A stretch of 6,794 bases of DNA from JBDNFP01 sp041689775. GTDB taxonomy: Bacteria; Bacteroidota; Bacteroidia; Cytophagales; Spirosomataceae. Shown here piece by piece: positions 6,328 through 6,794 of this stretch (its first letter is position 1; each line of letters begins with the position of its first letter). The stretch spans positions 1 through 6,794 of the forward strand of contig JBDNFP010000378.1 in the NCBI GenBank assembly GCA_041689775.1, in the 5' to 3' direction. The notes below the pieces were generated by a model that saw nothing but the letters and a program-made list of their open reading frames with translations, was not told where the DNA came from and made no database searches. A program made the translations under genes and the position numbers.

Positions 6328-6358
6328 TTATACCAGACCTAAGGGTTACCCGGTATAA
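6328..6358. repeat. Inverted repeat in divergent intergenic region (candidate operator)
   Basis: Perfect 7-base arms TTATACC (6328-6334) and GGTATAA (6352-6358) are separated by 17 bases that contain a smaller imperfect dyad (ACCT-AA-GGGT). The arms lie 54-84 bp upstream of the CBM9-like start and about 160-190 bp upstream of the kinase start. A regulator-binding palindrome shared by the two divergent genes is possible. A chance repeat cannot be excluded for arms this short. Confidence 0.35.
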
Positions 6359-6462
6359 AAGTAGGTGGGAATGATGATATACTGGAGCAGTTTCAAAGAA
6401 AAAGAATGATTTGGAGGTATTCAGGAAAAAATGCGAAATTGAGACGGGGCTTTAAGCCTGCT

Positions 6463-6504
6463 CCTACCTGCAAAGTTTATCAAAGAGGGATGTTTACAGG
6501 TAGG
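6463..6504. repeat. Inverted repeat just upstream of sugar kinase (candidate operator or leader hairpin)
   Basis: Arms of 12 bases, CCTACCTGCAAA (6463-6474) and TTTACAGGTAGG (6493-6504), match at 11 of 12 positions around an 18-base loop. The right arm ends 13 bp before the kinase ATG at 6518. In RNA the outer 8 bp (CCUACCUG with CAGGUAGG) would form a G+C-containing stem, followed by UUAUUUU. This could act as a repressor site, a translation-masking hairpin or a weak intrinsic terminator. The sequence alone does not decide between these. Confidence 0.45.
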
Positions 6505-6517
6505 TTATTTTAAAAAA

Positions 6518-6794
6518 ATGACTGTTTCAAAATCTATGGCTTTAAAAAAATACGGCTTAGTTGCGGCGGGTGAATTACTGGTTGATTTGATAGGAATGGA
6601 CTTTACCGAAGACTTATACTCGGCGGAGTCTTTTCGTCGGGTACAAGGAGGAAGTCCGGCTAACTTATCGGCCAATATGGCCCGACTGGGTCATAGTACA
6701 GCCTTGGTATCTTGCGTTGGGCAGGATAATCCAGGTAGGTATTTGATTGAACAAGTGGCAAAAACCGGAGTAGATACCGGTTTTATTACGGTAG
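6518..6794 (+). CDS. PfkB-family carbohydrate kinase (fructokinase/KDG kinase-like), 3' end cut by window
   Basis: An open frame from ATG 6518 runs 92 codons to the window edge without a stop. Residues 14-26 read LVAAGELLVDLIG, the opening strand of ribokinase/PfkB kinases, with the substrate-contacting Asp at 23. Residues 44-58 read GGSPANLSANMARLG, the first PfkB signature, followed by VSCVGQDNPGRYL (64-76). The family phosphorylates sugars in the cytosol using ATP. The GEL-x-VD-x-IG opening is closest to fructokinase or 2-keto-3-deoxygluconate kinase types, but the C-terminal ATP-site motif is outside the window, so the substrate is not assigned. An alternative start is ATG 6536 (MALKKYG). 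Both follow A-rich leaders without a clear ribosome-binding site. The gene is divergent from the CBM9-like gene, with inverted repeats between them. Confidence 0.88.
   Translation, partial: MTVSKSMALKKYGLVAAGELLVDLIGMDFTEDLYSAESFRRVQGGSPANLSANMARLGHSTALVSCVGQDNPGRYLIEQVAKTGVDTGFITV

Noticed and set aside
6384..6464. GGAGCAG (6384-6390) and CTGCTCC (6458-6464) as a further inverted repeat in the divergent region.
   Set aside because: Seven-base arms with a 67-base gap and no extension are easily produced by chance.

Overview
The window looks like a chromosomal segment from a member of the Bacteroidota, most likely a Cytophagales-type bacterium. This is inferred from several traits: lipoproteins with Bacteroidota-style lipoboxes, a signal-peptide cyclophilin with a long insertion before its HLDG motif, a short single-POTRA Omp85 barrel, the absence of good Shine-Dalgarno sequences, and one good match to the Bacteroidota -7 promoter element TAnnTTTG. 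No rRNA, tRNA, CRISPR array or phage gene was seen.

Left edge (about 1-1138): a patch of insertion-sequence debris. The first 28 codons of a transposase run leftward out of the window. Facing away from it on the plus strand is a decayed IS4-family transposase. Its DDE and YREK catalytic positions are all still recognisable, but they are spread over two reading frames by a one-base loss at an A6 run and a 16-base insertion, and its N-terminus is missing or degraded.

Middle (1141-5424): five minus-strand genes. In transcription order they are a single-POTRA Omp85 outer-membrane barrel protein, an orphan lipoprotein, a periplasmic cyclophilin-type prolyl isomerase (start overlapping the lipoprotein stop as TAATG), an RmlD-like extended SDR, and a small orphan lipoprotein that ends 2 bp from the IS remnant. 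The first three products all belong to the envelope. The tight coupling of lipoprotein and isomerase suggests a link to secreted or outer-membrane protein folding, but that link is an inference from context.

Right edge (5624-6794): a minus-strand, apparently cytosolic CBM9-like protein lies divergent from a plus-strand PfkB-family sugar kinase that is cut by the window end. The 243 bp between them carry two inverted repeats with similar loop lengths (17 and 18 nt). They are candidate operators or leader hairpins, and the one nearer the kinase ends 13 bp before its start codon.

No clear new multi-gene system is evident. The most interesting leads are the envelope trio, the palindromes in the divergent intergenic region, and the two lesions in the IS4 transposase whose frame effects cancel.
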